Shown one piece after another: positions 8,858-18,852 of a DNA stretch of 49,992 nt. Each line of letters starts with the position of its first letter. Position 1 is the first letter of the stretch. Source of the stretch: UBA1234 sp964400015 (GTDB lineage: Bacteria; Bacillota; Clostridia; TANB77; UBA1234). The notes beneath the pieces were generated by a model, which did no database searches, was not told the DNA's origin, and saw nothing but the letters and a program-made list of their open reading frames with translations. The translations under genes and the position numbers were made by a program. The DNA lies in the NCBI GenBank assembly GCA_964400015.1, contig CAYNRR010000010.1, forward strand, positions 1-49,992, given 5' to 3'.

Positions 8858-8909
8858 ATTTAAGTAACCTAGTGTTGGCATAGGTAAGTGAAAGTAAGGA
8901 AGGTAAGTT

Positions 8910-11900
8910 ATGAAACAATTGCAAGAAAAAATTTTTTGTGAATTAACAAATCCACAAAAATCAATATTGATGTCGGAACAATTCTTTGGTGATCCACATA
9001 TATTCATCATTCCGGCTTGGGCATATATTAAATCAGAAGTTGATTTTTCAGTTCTTGAACAAGCTATAAATTATACTGTAAAAAATCACGATGCACATCG
9101 CATCCATTTCATAAAATCTGGTGAAAAAACACTTCAATATTTTGAAAATTATACGCCATTCGATGTTGAGAAAATGGTTATTGATAATATAGAGGAATTA
9201 GAAGATTATTTAAAAGCTGTTACTTTTGATATTTATTCTAATACCCCTATTAAATTTGTTATGTTCCAAAATCTATCCGGTCCTAGTGGGTTTGCATGCG
9301 TTTTGCACCACCTTATTGGTGATGCTTGGTCTTTGTCGCTAATTTTAGAAGAGACTTTAAAAGCTTATGATCAACTTATGCAAACTGGTTCTATTCAAAA
9401 GTTAAGAACTTCATCTTATAAAGATTTCATAAACTCTGAAGAAATTTATCTATCTTCTGAAAAATTTCAAAAAGACAAAGAATATTGGGAAGAAAAATAT
9501 AGTACTAATTCTGAAATTTTATCTTTTAGAAATAGTGGTAATTTTTTCGATACAAAATCGGCTCGTGAATCATTAAAAATACCACAAGAGCTAGTTTCAT
9601 ATTGCAAAGAAAATAAAATTTCACCTTTTTCATTTTTCTTTGCTGCAGTGTCAATATACTTTTCTCGTATAACAAATTCTGAGGAGATAATTATTGGTAC
9701 GCCATTTTTAAATAGAACAAATTTCGCTGAAAAAAATTCTATGGGTATGTTTATTTCTACATTGCCATTTAAACAAATAATAGACAACAATAAAACTGCC
9801 TTTGAATATATTAAGGAAATTGCAGTTTCGCAACTAGGTGCTCTACGTCATCAAAAATATCCTTATGCCGAATTGCAAAAATACTATACAGCAAAATTTA
9901 AACGTTCAAATAATTTATACGATATCTTATTTTCATATCAAAATGCTCAAGCTGATCTAAAATCACTTAGCTTTGACTCTGGATCTAAGTGGATATATAC
10001 AGATCATCAAGTTGAATCAATAGTAATTAACATTTCTGATATAGATGGCAACAACACTTTAGATATAAATTATGACTATTTGACAAGTATCTTTTCTCAA
10101 AAAGAAATTGTAACTATTCACAATCGTATAATGAATATTGCGAAACAGATTTCTGAAAACTCTGCTATTTTGCTAAAAGATATTGAAATTGTTACAGATG
10201 AAGAAAAAAATATCTTGATAAATGAGTTTAATAAAACTGAAGTTCACTATGATAAAAATGCAACAATAGCAACTTTAATATCTGATGTTGCTAATAAACA
10301 TCCTAATAACATTGCTGTTGTTTTTGAACAAGAATTTTTAACATATAAAGATTTAGATGAAAAAACAAATTACTTAGCTGACATTTTGAGAAAACATGGC
10401 ATTACACGTAACACTTATGTTGGTGTACTTTTCAATCGTTCTCTTGAAATGATAATTTCTATTATAGCTGTTATAAAGGCTGGTGGCGCATATGTGCCAA
10501 TAAATCCAGATTATCCAGATGATAGAATTGATTATATGCTTAGTGACAGTAATTGCAAGCTATTATTAAAAGCAAAAGATTTATGTTATGAAAATTCTAA
10601 TTATGAAACTTTGATTATTGAAAATTCTAATTTAAAAAACAGTATTATTTTCGATAATATTAGTGAAGACTCTGATGTTGCATATGTAATTTATACTTCT
10701 GGTTCAACAGGTAAACCAAAAGGCGTAATGATACGTCATTCAAGCAGTGTAAACACTCTACTTTGGAGGAAATCAGCCTATAAGTTTGATACTACATTTA
10801 CAGTAATACAAATTCCATCATTCGCTTTTGATAGTTCTGTGGAAGATATTTTCACTCCACTTATATCAGGTGCTAAATTAGTTTTAGTAAATCAAAGTAA
10901 TTCTAATTTTGATTTACCTTTAATTAAAAATTTAGCTCAAAAACATAAAGCAAATCATATGCTTGTAGTTCCAAGCTTTTATAATGTTTTATTAAACGAA
11001 ATGTCTGAAGAGTTACAAAACTTTAAATGTATAACTGTTGCTGGTGAAGGGTTTTCAATCGAACTTGTAAAAAAACATTTTGAATTACTACCAAATGTTG
11101 AACTTTATAACGAATATGGACCAACAGAAAATACAGTGTGTACTTCATATTATAAATTTAATAAAGACGATGAACATATTTATATCGGTAAACCAATAAA
11201 TAACTGCAAATGTTACGTCCTAAATAACAACTTAAAGTTGCAACCTTTTGGTGTAAAAGGCGAATTATATGTTAGTGGACCTGGACTTGCTAAAGGTTAT
11301 ATTGGAAGAGATGATTTAACTGAAAGTAGATTTATTCCAAATGTATTTGATAAAGATGCCTTAATGTATAAAACAGGTGATGTGGTATCTATAAACGAAG
11401 ATGGTCTTATGACATTCCATGAGCGTACAGATAATCAGGTTAAATATAATGGATATCGAATAAATCTTGGAGAAATAGAAACTGCTATTTCAACACATTT
11501 AAAAAATCCAAATGTCGTAGTATTACTAAAAAGTTCAAATTCTACAACATCTTTAGTTGCATATATTGAAACAAAAGAAAAGCTTGATATCAACGATTTA
11601 AAGCAAGATATTAAGAAATTTTTACCACACTATATGATTCCAAAAGAATTTAATGTAGTTGAAAAATTTCCTTTAACGCCTAATGCAAAAGTTGATAGAA
11701 AAGCATTACTAAAAATGAAATTTGCTACACGTGATACTATAATAGTCGCTCCAAGAAATAAATTGGACACAACCATTTTAAATGCATGGAAATCTGTTTT
11801 GAAACAAGAAAATATAAGTATTGATGATAACATATTTGAACTTGGTGGAGATTCACTTTCAATAATCTCTATTCAATCTATACTTTATAAAAATAATATA

Positions 11901-13196
11901 AAAGTTAAATCACAAGTTCTTTTTGAAAATCCAACAATACGTACTACATCAGATTTTATTTCTTCAAATATTCAAAAAGAACAAAAAGAGGAAATTGTAC
12001 TTTCAAAACCAATCTCTTACTCTTTGGAAGAAATAAATCAAAAGTCTGATATGCCAAAAAACATTTTACTTACAGGTTCAACAGGATTTTTAGGGTCACA
12101 TATTTTAGCCGAAATTTTGAACAAATACGAAGATGTCAATGTATATTGTTTAGTTAGAAGTAAACCTAATAAAACAAACGAAGAACGTTTGAGAGAAATT
12201 TTAGATTATTATTTTGGAGAAAAATACAATTTGTTAATTGGAACTCGTATTATTCCAGTTGAAGGAGACCTTGCACGTGAAAGACTTGGTGTAAAAATAG
12301 AAACATATAAAGAGTTATTAGAAAAAGTTGATACCATAGTAAATGTTGCTTCGCTTGTAAAACATTTTGGCGATTATAATTTGTTCTACAATTCAAATGT
12401 TTTATCTGCTATAAACATTATTAAATTTGCTAAAGAAGCTAATGCCTCTATCAATCATATTTCGACCACTTCTGTTTCAGGTAACTTCTTAGTAAAAAAT
12501 GATATTGTTTATGACTATACCGAAAACGACTTTTTCATTGGTCAAAATTATATGGATAATGTATATGTAAGAACAAAATTTGAAGCAGAAAATGAAATGT
12601 TTAAGGCTATGAATGAGGGAATAAACGTAAATATTTTCCGTGTAGGAAATTTAATGCAACGTATTTCAGATGGCAAGTTCCAAGTAAACAAATTCGATAA
12701 TGCATATTTCAAAAGAATTTATGGTTTTATAAAAATAGGAAAATTGCCAAAGAATCTAATGGAACAATTGTTAGAATTTACTCCGATTGATTCTTGTGCC
12801 GAAGCAATTGTATCTTTAATGAATTATAAAAATAAGGTGTTCCATTTGTTGAACCCTAACCTTATTACAATAACTGAATTAAATGATGCATTGAAAAAGT
12901 ATAACATTGAAATAGAATTCGTAAGTCCTACTGAATTTAGTAGATTTATTCACGAAGATGATAATTTGAATTATTTACAAAATTTCATTACAGACTTAAA
13001 TAATACAAAAAAATTAAATTATGACACAAGCATAACTATAAACGACACTCTAACCCGTGAATATTTGAAAGCCAACTCATTTAAATGGCCAAAAATAGAT
13101 GAAAAATATTTAGATTTATTTATAAAAAATTTATTGGAGGGTGATATAACAAATGATAAAACTTCTAAAATCGGACAAACTCAAAAAATGGATTAG
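8910..13196 (+). CDS. Single-module NRPS, C-A-T-R (terminal thioester reductase)
   Basis: 1428 residues. Condensation domain about 1-430 with HHLIGDAWS (about 132; the usual HHxxxDG has Ala at the last position). Adenylation domain about 440-930 with YTSGSTGKPKG (about 593), NEYGPTENTVC, YKTGDVV and NAKVDRK. Carrier domain with the phosphopantetheine serine in LGGDSLSI (about 981). Reductase domain about 1045-1428 with LLTGSTGFLGSH (NAD(P)H site, about 1054) and YVRTKFEAE (catalytic Tyr and Lys). The domain order predicts that one amino acid is joined to a donor acyl group and released as an aldehyde or alcohol. Reductase-ended NRPSs of gut clostridia are known to make peptide aldehydes and pyrazinones. 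No phosphopantetheinyl transferase or second module is in the window, so the donor must come from elsewhere. Its end overlaps the kinase gene by 44 bases. Confidence 0.93.
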   Translation: MKQLQEKIFCELTNPQKSILMSEQFFGDPHIFIIPAWAYIKSEVDFSVLEQAINYTVKNHDAHRIHFIKSGEKTLQYFENYTPFDVEKMVIDNIEELEDYLKAVTFDIYSNTPIKFVMFQNLSGPSGFACVLHHLIGDAWSLSLILEETLKAYDQLMQTGSIQKLRTSSYKDFINSEEIYLSSEKFQKDKEYWEEKYSTNSEILSFRNSGNFFDTKSARESLKIPQELVSYCKENKISPFSFFFAAVSIYFSRITNSEEIIIGTPFLNRTNFAEKNSMGMFISTLPFKQIIDNNKTAFEYIKEIAVSQLGALRHQKYPYAELQKYYTAKFKRSNNLYDILFSYQNAQADLKSLSFDSGSKWIYTDHQVESIVINISDIDGNNTLDINYDYLTSIFSQKEIVTIHNRIMNIAKQISENSAILLKDIEIVTDEEKNILINEFNKTEVHYDKNATIATLISDVANKHPNNIAVVFEQEFLTYKDLDEKTNYLADILRKHGITRNTYVGVLFNRSLEMIISIIAVIKAGGAYVPINPDYPDDRIDYMLSDSNCKLLLKAKDLCYENSNYETLIIENSNLKNSIIFDNISEDSDVAYVIYTSGSTGKPKGVMIRHSSSVNTLLWRKSAYKFDTTFTVIQIPSFAFDSSVEDIFTPLISGAKLVLVNQSNSNFDLPLIKNLAQKHKANHMLVVPSFYNVLLNEMSEELQNFKCITVAGEGFSIELVKKHFELLPNVELYNEYGPTENTVCTSYYKFNKDDEHIYIGKPINNCKCYVLNNNLKLQPFGVKGELYVSGPGLAKGYIGRDDLTESRFIPNVFDKDALMYKTGDVVSINEDGLMTFHERTDNQVKYNGYRINLGEIETAISTHLKNPNVVVLLKSSNSTTSLVAYIETKEKLDINDLKQDIKKFLPHYMIPKEFNVVEKFPLTPNAKVDRKALLKMKFATRDTIIVAPRNKLDTTILNAWKSVLKQENISIDDNIFELGGDSLSIISIQSILYKNNIKVKSQVLFENPTIRTTSDFISSNIQKEQKEEIVLSKPISYSLEEINQKSDMPKNILLTGSTGFLGSHILAEILNKYEDVNVYCLVRSKPNKTNEERLREILDYYFGEKYNLLIGTRIIPVEGDLARERLGVKIETYKELLEKVDTIVNVASLVKHFGDYNLFYNSNVLSAINIIKFAKEANASINHISTTSVSGNFLVKNDIVYDYTENDFFIGQNYMDNVYVRTKFEAENEMFKAMNEGINVNIFRVGNLMQRISDGKFQVNKFDNAYFKRIYGFIKIGKLPKNLMEQLLEFTPIDSCAEAIVSLMNYKNKVFHLLNPNLITITELNDALKKYNIEIEFVSPTEFSRFIHEDDNLNYLQNFITDLNNTKKLNYDTSITINDTLTREYLKANSFKWPKIDEKYLDLFIKNLLEGDITNDKTSKIGQTQKMD

Positions 13197-15198
13197 CAGT
13201 AACATCAGATTATCAGCATGTCTATTTTTTGAATTTGTAATTTTACTTGGAATTGTATTAGTATACTACTTCTTACCTATATTTCTAAACTATGGACCTG
13301 GAACTATAAACTCACAATTTGATTTAGAAATATCTAATGGACTTAGTTATTTTATGCAATTCTTCATAGTATTTTTAGTACTTAGCTTTTTAGGTGTACT
13401 TTACATCATAATTCAAACAAAGGATTTTAAAAATTTAGAAAAAACAAAATACGAATTGCACTTTGAAAATAATGCAAAAACGCAAAAAAAACTTAATAAT
13501 ATCATCAAAAAATGTATGACGCTTCCTCAATCGATATTCTTGTTTATATCTCTAGCACCAACGATAGCGTTATCACTCGTATTTTTGTTATTAGGTTTCA
13601 CGTCATTTGCTGATGTAAAAGTTATTATGGTAATAACTACAATCTCCGTATTAGCTTCATCAGTTGCTTACATATTTTTTAGAAACATATTTAAATCAAC
13701 TCTTGTGTACTTAGGAAATACAAAAAGACTAGAAAAAACTTCATTTTCACTTACAGGAACATCTATACTACAACTTTCATCATTGCTTCTTGTTTCTGTT
13801 GTATATACGTTTTTATTGTTATACTCAAATAGTATGCAAGAAAAATCAACAATATTAAAAGAGCATTATACATTAGAAGTACAGTCAATGATTGAAAACT
13901 CAAAACCAGAAAATATAGACGAACTTAAAGAACTTTTAGATGAGATGACCTTTATTTCAAAAGAAGATGCAGTTTTCTTAATTGATGCAAACGAGGAAGT
14001 TCACAATATAAGCGAAACTGAAATTTCAGACTTCTTCTTAAAATATGCAAGAGAGCTTGCTACAAGCAATGACAATACGGTTTATGACTATTATGGAACT
14101 GAAACACAAGGTGTTGTTATTCCATACACTATAAATAATGAAGATATAAAAATAGTAATCAAATATGATTTAACCAACCATTTGCTTAGAACAACTTTTG
14201 CAAATATGTTTATAATAATCATTTATTGTAGTATATCTGTTTATTGTTTTTCAGGTTCTATAACGAGTGAAATTTCAAATATTTCAAAAAGCATGCAAGC
14301 AATGGCAAATAATAAAAAGAATTCTTTAAATACGAAATTACCTGTTACATCTAGCGATGAGCTTGGCGATCTAATCGTGGCGTTCAATAACTTACAAGAT
14401 TTAACTAGTCAATATATCAATCAGATTGAAACAAGCCAGAAAACACTTTTAGAGCAAGAAAGACTAGCTTCATTAGGACAAATGATTGGTGGAATTGCTC
14501 ATAACATGAAAACACCTATAATGTCTATCTCTGGTGCAGCTGAAGGATTAACTGAACTTGTTGGAGAATATATCGCATCTATCGATAATCCAAGTGTTAA
14601 TTCAGATGACCATAGAGAAATAGCAAAAGATATGCTTGATTGGATTACTAAAATCAAAACTCACACTGCATATATGTCTGATATTATTACGGCAGTTAAA
14701 GGTCAAGCTTCACAACTTGCAACAACGGAATACACTGAATTTAGTGTTTATGATTTAATTAAAAAAGTAGATATTTTAGTAAAACATGAAATCAAAAAAG
14801 CTTTGCTAACACTTGAAACATCTATAGAATGTGACCCTACATTATCACTACATGGTGATATAAATAACTTAATTCAAGTTATAATAAACTTGATTTCTAA
14901 CTCAATTCAAGCATATAACGGAAAACCAAATGAAATTATTTACTTAACAATTACAGCAGATGATAAAAATGTCTTCATAAAAATAAAAGATAACGGTTGT
15001 GGTATGGATGACGAAATTAAAAACAAATTATTTAAAGAAATGGTTACCACGAAAGGCAAAAACGGAACTGGACTTGGATTATATATGTCATATTCAACAA
15101 TCAAAGGAAAATTTAATGGCGACATTGAATTTACATCTACGCAAAATGTAGGCACAACATTTGTTATTACTTTACCTTTATACGAGGAGGAAAAATAA
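13153..15198 (+). CDS. Membrane sensor histidine kinase with HAMP domain
   Basis: 681 residues. About five hydrophobic segments (roughly residues 16-42, 58-80, 118-145, 155-172 and 198-223) are followed by an extracytoplasmic stretch (about 225-345), a sixth segment (about 350-370), and a HAMP region (SSDELGDLIVAFNNL, about 395-415). A coiled coil leads into the H-box GQMIGGIAHNMKTPI (phospho-His about 449). The ATPase has N-box INLISNSIQAY, G1 DNGCGMDD and G2 GTGLGLYMS. It starts inside the NRPS gene with its own GGAGGGTGAT site, so it is expressed from the same message, and it overlaps the response regulator by one base. Inference: it senses an external or membrane signal tied to the NRPS product. 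Confidence 0.92.
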   Translation: MIKLLKSDKLKKWISSNIRLSACLFFEFVILLGIVLVYYFLPIFLNYGPGTINSQFDLEISNGLSYFMQFFIVFLVLSFLGVLYIIIQTKDFKNLEKTKYELHFENNAKTQKKLNNIIKKCMTLPQSIFLFISLAPTIALSLVFLLLGFTSFADVKVIMVITTISVLASSVAYIFFRNIFKSTLVYLGNTKRLEKTSFSLTGTSILQLSSLLLVSVVYTFLLLYSNSMQEKSTILKEHYTLEVQSMIENSKPENIDELKELLDEMTFISKEDAVFLIDANEEVHNISETEISDFFLKYARELATSNDNTVYDYYGTETQGVVIPYTINNEDIKIVIKYDLTNHLLRTTFANMFIIIIYCSISVYCFSGSITSEISNISKSMQAMANNKKNSLNTKLPVTSSDELGDLIVAFNNLQDLTSQYINQIETSQKTLLEQERLASLGQMIGGIAHNMKTPIMSISGAAEGLTELVGEYIASIDNPSVNSDDHREIAKDMLDWITKIKTHTAYMSDIITAVKGQASQLATTEYTEFSVYDLIKKVDILVKHEIKKALLTLETSIECDPTLSLHGDINNLIQVIINLISNSIQAYNGKPNEIIYLTITADDKNVFIKIKDNGCGMDDEIKNKLFKEMVTTKGKNGTGLGLYMSYSTIKGKFNGDIEFTSTQNVGTTFVITLPLYEEEK

Positions 15199-16265
15199 TG
15201 AGATTAAAAGATATAATACAAAAATCAGATTTTAAAATATTAGTAGTCGATGACGAACAAGGTATTATCGATTCACTTGCAATATTTTTAAATCAATATC
15301 ACTTTGTTGGAGTAACAGATCCACTAGAAGCAATAGAAAAAGTAAAAAACGAACATTTTGACTTAATGATATTAGACTTTTTAATGATGCCAATCCACGG
15401 TGATAAAGTTGTTGAAGAAATTAGAAAATTCAACAAAGACCTTTACATTCTTCTACTTACAGGTCATAAAGATCTTGCACCACCACTTGAAACTATTAAG
15501 CGATTAGATATTCAAGGTTATTGTGAAAAAAGCGATAAGTTCGACCAAATAATTCTTCTTGTTGAATCTGGTTTAAAATCAGTTTCTCAAATGCGAGTTA
15601 TTAAAGAGATAAATGAAAAACTTGAGGAAGCTTATGACGAATTAAAACATGCATATCGTGGCACCATGGAATCGCTTCGTTTAGCTGTTGACGCAAAAGA
15701 TTCTTATACTAAAAATCATTCTGACAGAGTTTCTTATTATTCAGTATTGTTAGCTCAAAAGCTAAATTTACCAGAAGATGAAATAGAAACAATTCGCGAT
15801 GGTGGCCTATTCCATGATATCGGCAAAATAGGTATCCCCGATGCCATATTGCAAAAGACATCAAAACTAACTGATGACGAATATGATGACATCAAAAATC
15901 ATCCTTCAATAGGAAGCCATATTTTACAACCAGCAAAAATATTTGATAAAATTTTGCCAATGGTAAAACATCATCATGAAAGATATGATGGTCGTGGATA
16001 TCCTGGAAGTCTTGCTGGCGAAGACATTCCTCTATCTGCCAGAATAGTTGCAATTGCCGATGCTTTTGATGCAATGACATCAGACAGAAGTTATCGTCCT
16101 CGTTTCACTCTAATAAAAGCATTAGATGAAATCGAAAAATGTAAAGGAACACAATTTGATCCTCATCTTGCAGAACTATTTGTTGAAGTAATAAAAGAAA
16201 ACAAATCAAGAATTGAAGAAGACTTAAATATAGAACTAATAGCTAGAACTGATGATAATATATAA
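15198..16265 (+). CDS. Response regulator with HD-GYP c-di-GMP phosphodiesterase output
   Basis: 355 residues. Receiver domain about 12-130 with acidic pocket VVDDE and phospho-acceptor Asp61 in LMILDFLMMP. A helical linker (about 132-165) joins an HD-GYP domain: KNHSDRVSYYS, GGLFHDIGKIGIP (His205, Asp206), HPSIGSHIL, HHHERYDGRGYPG (GYP about 266). These residues bind the di-iron centre that hydrolyses cyclic di-GMP. Its cognate kinase is the preceding gene (TAATG overlap). No GGDEF cyclase lies in the window. The two-component output is therefore second-messenger turnover, not direct transcription control, as there is no DNA-binding domain. Operon end: strong terminator at 16265. Confidence 0.93.
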   Translation: MRLKDIIQKSDFKILVVDDEQGIIDSLAIFLNQYHFVGVTDPLEAIEKVKNEHFDLMILDFLMMPIHGDKVVEEIRKFNKDLYILLLTGHKDLAPPLETIKRLDIQGYCEKSDKFDQIILLVESGLKSVSQMRVIKEINEKLEEAYDELKHAYRGTMESLRLAVDAKDSYTKNHSDRVSYYSVLLAQKLNLPEDEIETIRDGGLFHDIGKIGIPDAILQKTSKLTDDEYDDIKNHPSIGSHILQPAKIFDKILPMVKHHHERYDGRGYPGSLAGEDIPLSARIVAIADAFDAMTSDRSYRPRFTLIKALDEIEKCKGTQFDPHLAELFVEVIKENKSRIEEDLNIELIARTDDNI

Positions 16266-16307
16266 AAAAAAGAGATTCGCTAAAAATCAAAGCGAATCTC
16301 TTTTTAT
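16265..16307. terminator. Bidirectional terminator
   Basis: AAAGAGATTCGCT / AGCGAATCTCTTT with A and T runs on either side, between the convergent response regulator and leuS genes. Confidence 0.92.
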
Positions 16308-16315
16308 TTAACTAT

Positions 16316-18721
16316 CTATTTAACAACTATTGTATAAATTCTTTCAGGAACATAAATCTTTTTAACTACTTCTTTGCCTTCAGTAAATTTAATAATTTCT
16401 TCGTTTGCAAAAGCTATCTTTTCAACTTCTTCAGCAGAAGCTCCTTTTTCAATATTTACAACAGCTCTAACTTTACCATTAACTTGTACTGGTATAGCCA
16501 AAGTAGCATCAACAGTTTTTGCCTCATCATATTTAGGCCACGTTGTTTGATATAATCTGCCTTCAAATCCAGCTTGCTCCCACATTTCTTCAGTAATATG
16601 TGGAGCAACAGGGTTTAATAAAGTAATAAATGTTTTTAACTCAGCTTTATTTATTTTGCCTTTTTTGTTTATTTCATTTATCAATTCCATCAAAGAAGCA
16701 ATAGCAGTATTAAATTTCATTTTTTCATAATCGTTTGAAACCTTCTTAATCGCTTTATGCATTGAAGTTTCTAAATCTGTTGAATATTCATCACCATCAA
16801 CTAATATATCCATTAAGTTATATACTTTTTCAAGGAATCTGAAGCAACCCTTAACACTTTGTTCTGACCATGGTGCAGCTTGATCAAAAGCTCCCATAAA
16901 CATTTCATACATTCTTAAAGTATCTGCTCCATATCTATCAATCATATCATCAGGATTTACAACATTTCCTCTTGATTTAGACATTTTTTCACCATTATTT
17001 CCAAGTATCATACCATGCGATGTTCTCTTTTGATATGGTTCCTTTGTTGGCACAATACCTATATCATAAAGGAATTTATGCCAGAATCTAGAATATAACA
17101 AGTGAAGAGTTGTATGTTCCATACCACCATTATACCAATCAACAGGTAACCAATATTTTAATAATTCTTTATCTGCGATTTCTTTATCATTATGAGGATC
17201 GATATATCTTATGAAATACCAAGATGAACCAGCCCAGTTAGGCATAGTATCAGTTTCTCTCTTAGCAGGGCCACCACAATGAGGGCAAGTTGTATTTACC
17301 CAATCTGTAAGATTCGCAAGTGGAGATTCTCCATTATCAGTTGGTTCGTAACTTTCAGCATAAGGTAGTTCAAGTGGTAAAGATTCTTCTGGAAGTGGAA
17401 CCCAACCACATTTTTCACAATGAACCATAGGAATTGGTTCTCCCCAATATCTTTGTCTTGAGAAAACCCAATCACGAAGTTTGAAGTTTGTTTTAGCTTT
17501 ACCTATATTATTGTTTTCAAGATATTCAATCATCTTTTGAATTGCATCTTTTACCTCTAAGCCATCTAAGAAGCCTGAATTCATCATTGTACCAGTTTCA
17601 ACATCAACATTAGCCTTTTCATTAACATCACCATCACCAGTTATAACTTGGATAATTGGCATTCCAAACTTTTTAGCAAAAGCCCAGTCTCTTTCATCAT
17701 GTGCTGGTACAGCCATAATTGCTCCTGTTCCATAAGAAGCAAGAACGTAATCAGAAATCCAAATAGGAATTTCTTTTCCGTTTACAGGGTTTGTAGCAGT
17801 AACGCCTTTAAGCATAACACCTGTCTTATCCTTATTCATTTCTGTTCTTTCAAACTCACTCTTCTTTGCAGCTTCAATTTGATATGCCTTCACTTCATCT
17901 CTATTTTCAATATTTAAAGACTCAAGAACTTTATGTTCTGGTGATAGCACCATGTATGTAGCACCAAACAATGTATCTGGACGAGTTGTAAAAACAGTCA
18001 ATTCTTTATCTGTTCCTGTTATTTTAAACTTAACCTCAGCACCTTTAGATTTACCAATCCAATTACGTTGTTGAATTTTAACTTTTTCAATAAAATCAGT
18101 ATCGTCTAAGTCATCGTAAAGTCTTTCTGCGTATTCAGTAATTTTAAGCATCCATTGGCTTTTAACCTTTTGAACAACTTCTCCACCACATCTCTCACAA
18201 ACGCCATTTACAACTTCTTCGTTTGCAAGACCAACTTTACAACTCGTACAAAAATTTATAGGAATTTCAGCTTTATATGCTAAACCTTTTTTATACAATT
18301 GTAAGAAAATCCATTGTGTCCATCTATAATACTTAGGATCTGTAGTATCAACTTCTCTATCCCAATCAAAAGAAAAACCAATCTTTTTAAGTTGTTCTCT
18401 AAATCTATCAATGTTTTTCTTTGTAACAATTGCTGGATGAATCTTATTTTTTATAGCAAAGTTTTCTGTTGGAAGTCCAAAAGCATCCCATCCCATTGGA
18501 TAAAGCACGTTATAACCTTCCATTCTTCTTTTTCTACTAATTATATCTATAGCAGTATTACTCTTTGGATGACCTACATGCAAGCCATTTCCTGAAGGAT
18601 AAGGAAATTCAATGAGTCCATAAAATTTAGGCTTTGTAAAGTCATTTGAAGCTTTAAATGCACCTTCCTTTTCCCATATGTCTTGCCATTTCTTTTCAAT
18701 ATCTGTAAATTTGTAATCCAT
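16316..18721 (-). CDS. leuS: Leucyl-tRNA synthetase
   Basis: 801 residues, normal for a bacterial LeuRS. Class I signatures: NGLHVGHPKSN (the HIGH motif, near residue 48) and GEKMSKSRGN. The CP1 editing domain is present (TTRPDTLFGATYMVL and the GTGAIMAVPAHDERD loop), as are cysteine pairs CTSCKVG and CERCGG and WFIRYIDPHN-type core residues. It charges tRNA-Leu in the cytoplasm and edits misacylated products. The start is ATG with AAGGG upstream. The 131-base upstream gap holds the terminator of the preceding gene and no T-box-like leader, so leuS has only a short leader here. Confidence 0.98.
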   Translation of the reverse strand: MDYKFTDIEKKWQDIWEKEGAFKASNDFTKPKFYGLIEFPYPSGNGLHVGHPKSNTAIDIISRKRRMEGYNVLYPMGWDAFGLPTENFAIKNKIHPAIVTKKNIDRFREQLKKIGFSFDWDREVDTTDPKYYRWTQWIFLQLYKKGLAYKAEIPINFCTSCKVGLANEEVVNGVCERCGGEVVQKVKSQWMLKITEYAERLYDDLDDTDFIEKVKIQQRNWIGKSKGAEVKFKITGTDKELTVFTTRPDTLFGATYMVLSPEHKVLESLNIENRDEVKAYQIEAAKKSEFERTEMNKDKTGVMLKGVTATNPVNGKEIPIWISDYVLASYGTGAIMAVPAHDERDWAFAKKFGMPIIQVITGDGDVNEKANVDVETGTMMNSGFLDGLEVKDAIQKMIEYLENNNIGKAKTNFKLRDWVFSRQRYWGEPIPMVHCEKCGWVPLPEESLPLELPYAESYEPTDNGESPLANLTDWVNTTCPHCGGPAKRETDTMPNWAGSSWYFIRYIDPHNDKEIADKELLKYWLPVDWYNGGMEHTTLHLLYSRFWHKFLYDIGIVPTKEPYQKRTSHGMILGNNGEKMSKSRGNVVNPDDMIDRYGADTLRMYEMFMGAFDQAAPWSEQSVKGCFRFLEKVYNLMDILVDGDEYSTDLETSMHKAIKKVSNDYEKMKFNTAIASLMELINEINKKGKINKAELKTFITLLNPVAPHITEEMWEQAGFEGRLYQTTWPKYDEAKTVDATLAIPVQVNGKVRAVVNIEKGASAEEVEKIAFANEEIIKFTEGKEVVKKIYVPERIYTIVVK

Positions 18722-18810
18722 AATGTAACCCTTCTTTCACCTTTTTAAAGTACTTCACCGAGTATACTACAAAAAACTTCAAAAGTAAAGCAGACCTCAC
18801 TTTGAGAGTA

Positions 18811-18848
18811 TAAAAAAAGTGCAATCCCGTATACCGGAACGCACTTTT
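18811..18848 (-). terminator. Terminator of the LCP gene
   Basis: On the minus strand AAAAGTGC...GCACTTTTTTT encloses an inner CCG/CGG pair; it lies just after the stop at 18853. Confidence 0.85.
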
Positions 18849-18852
18849 AAAT

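Noticed and set aside
18722..18852. T-box leader for leuS
   Set aside because: The 131-base gap is too short and holds only the upstream terminator.
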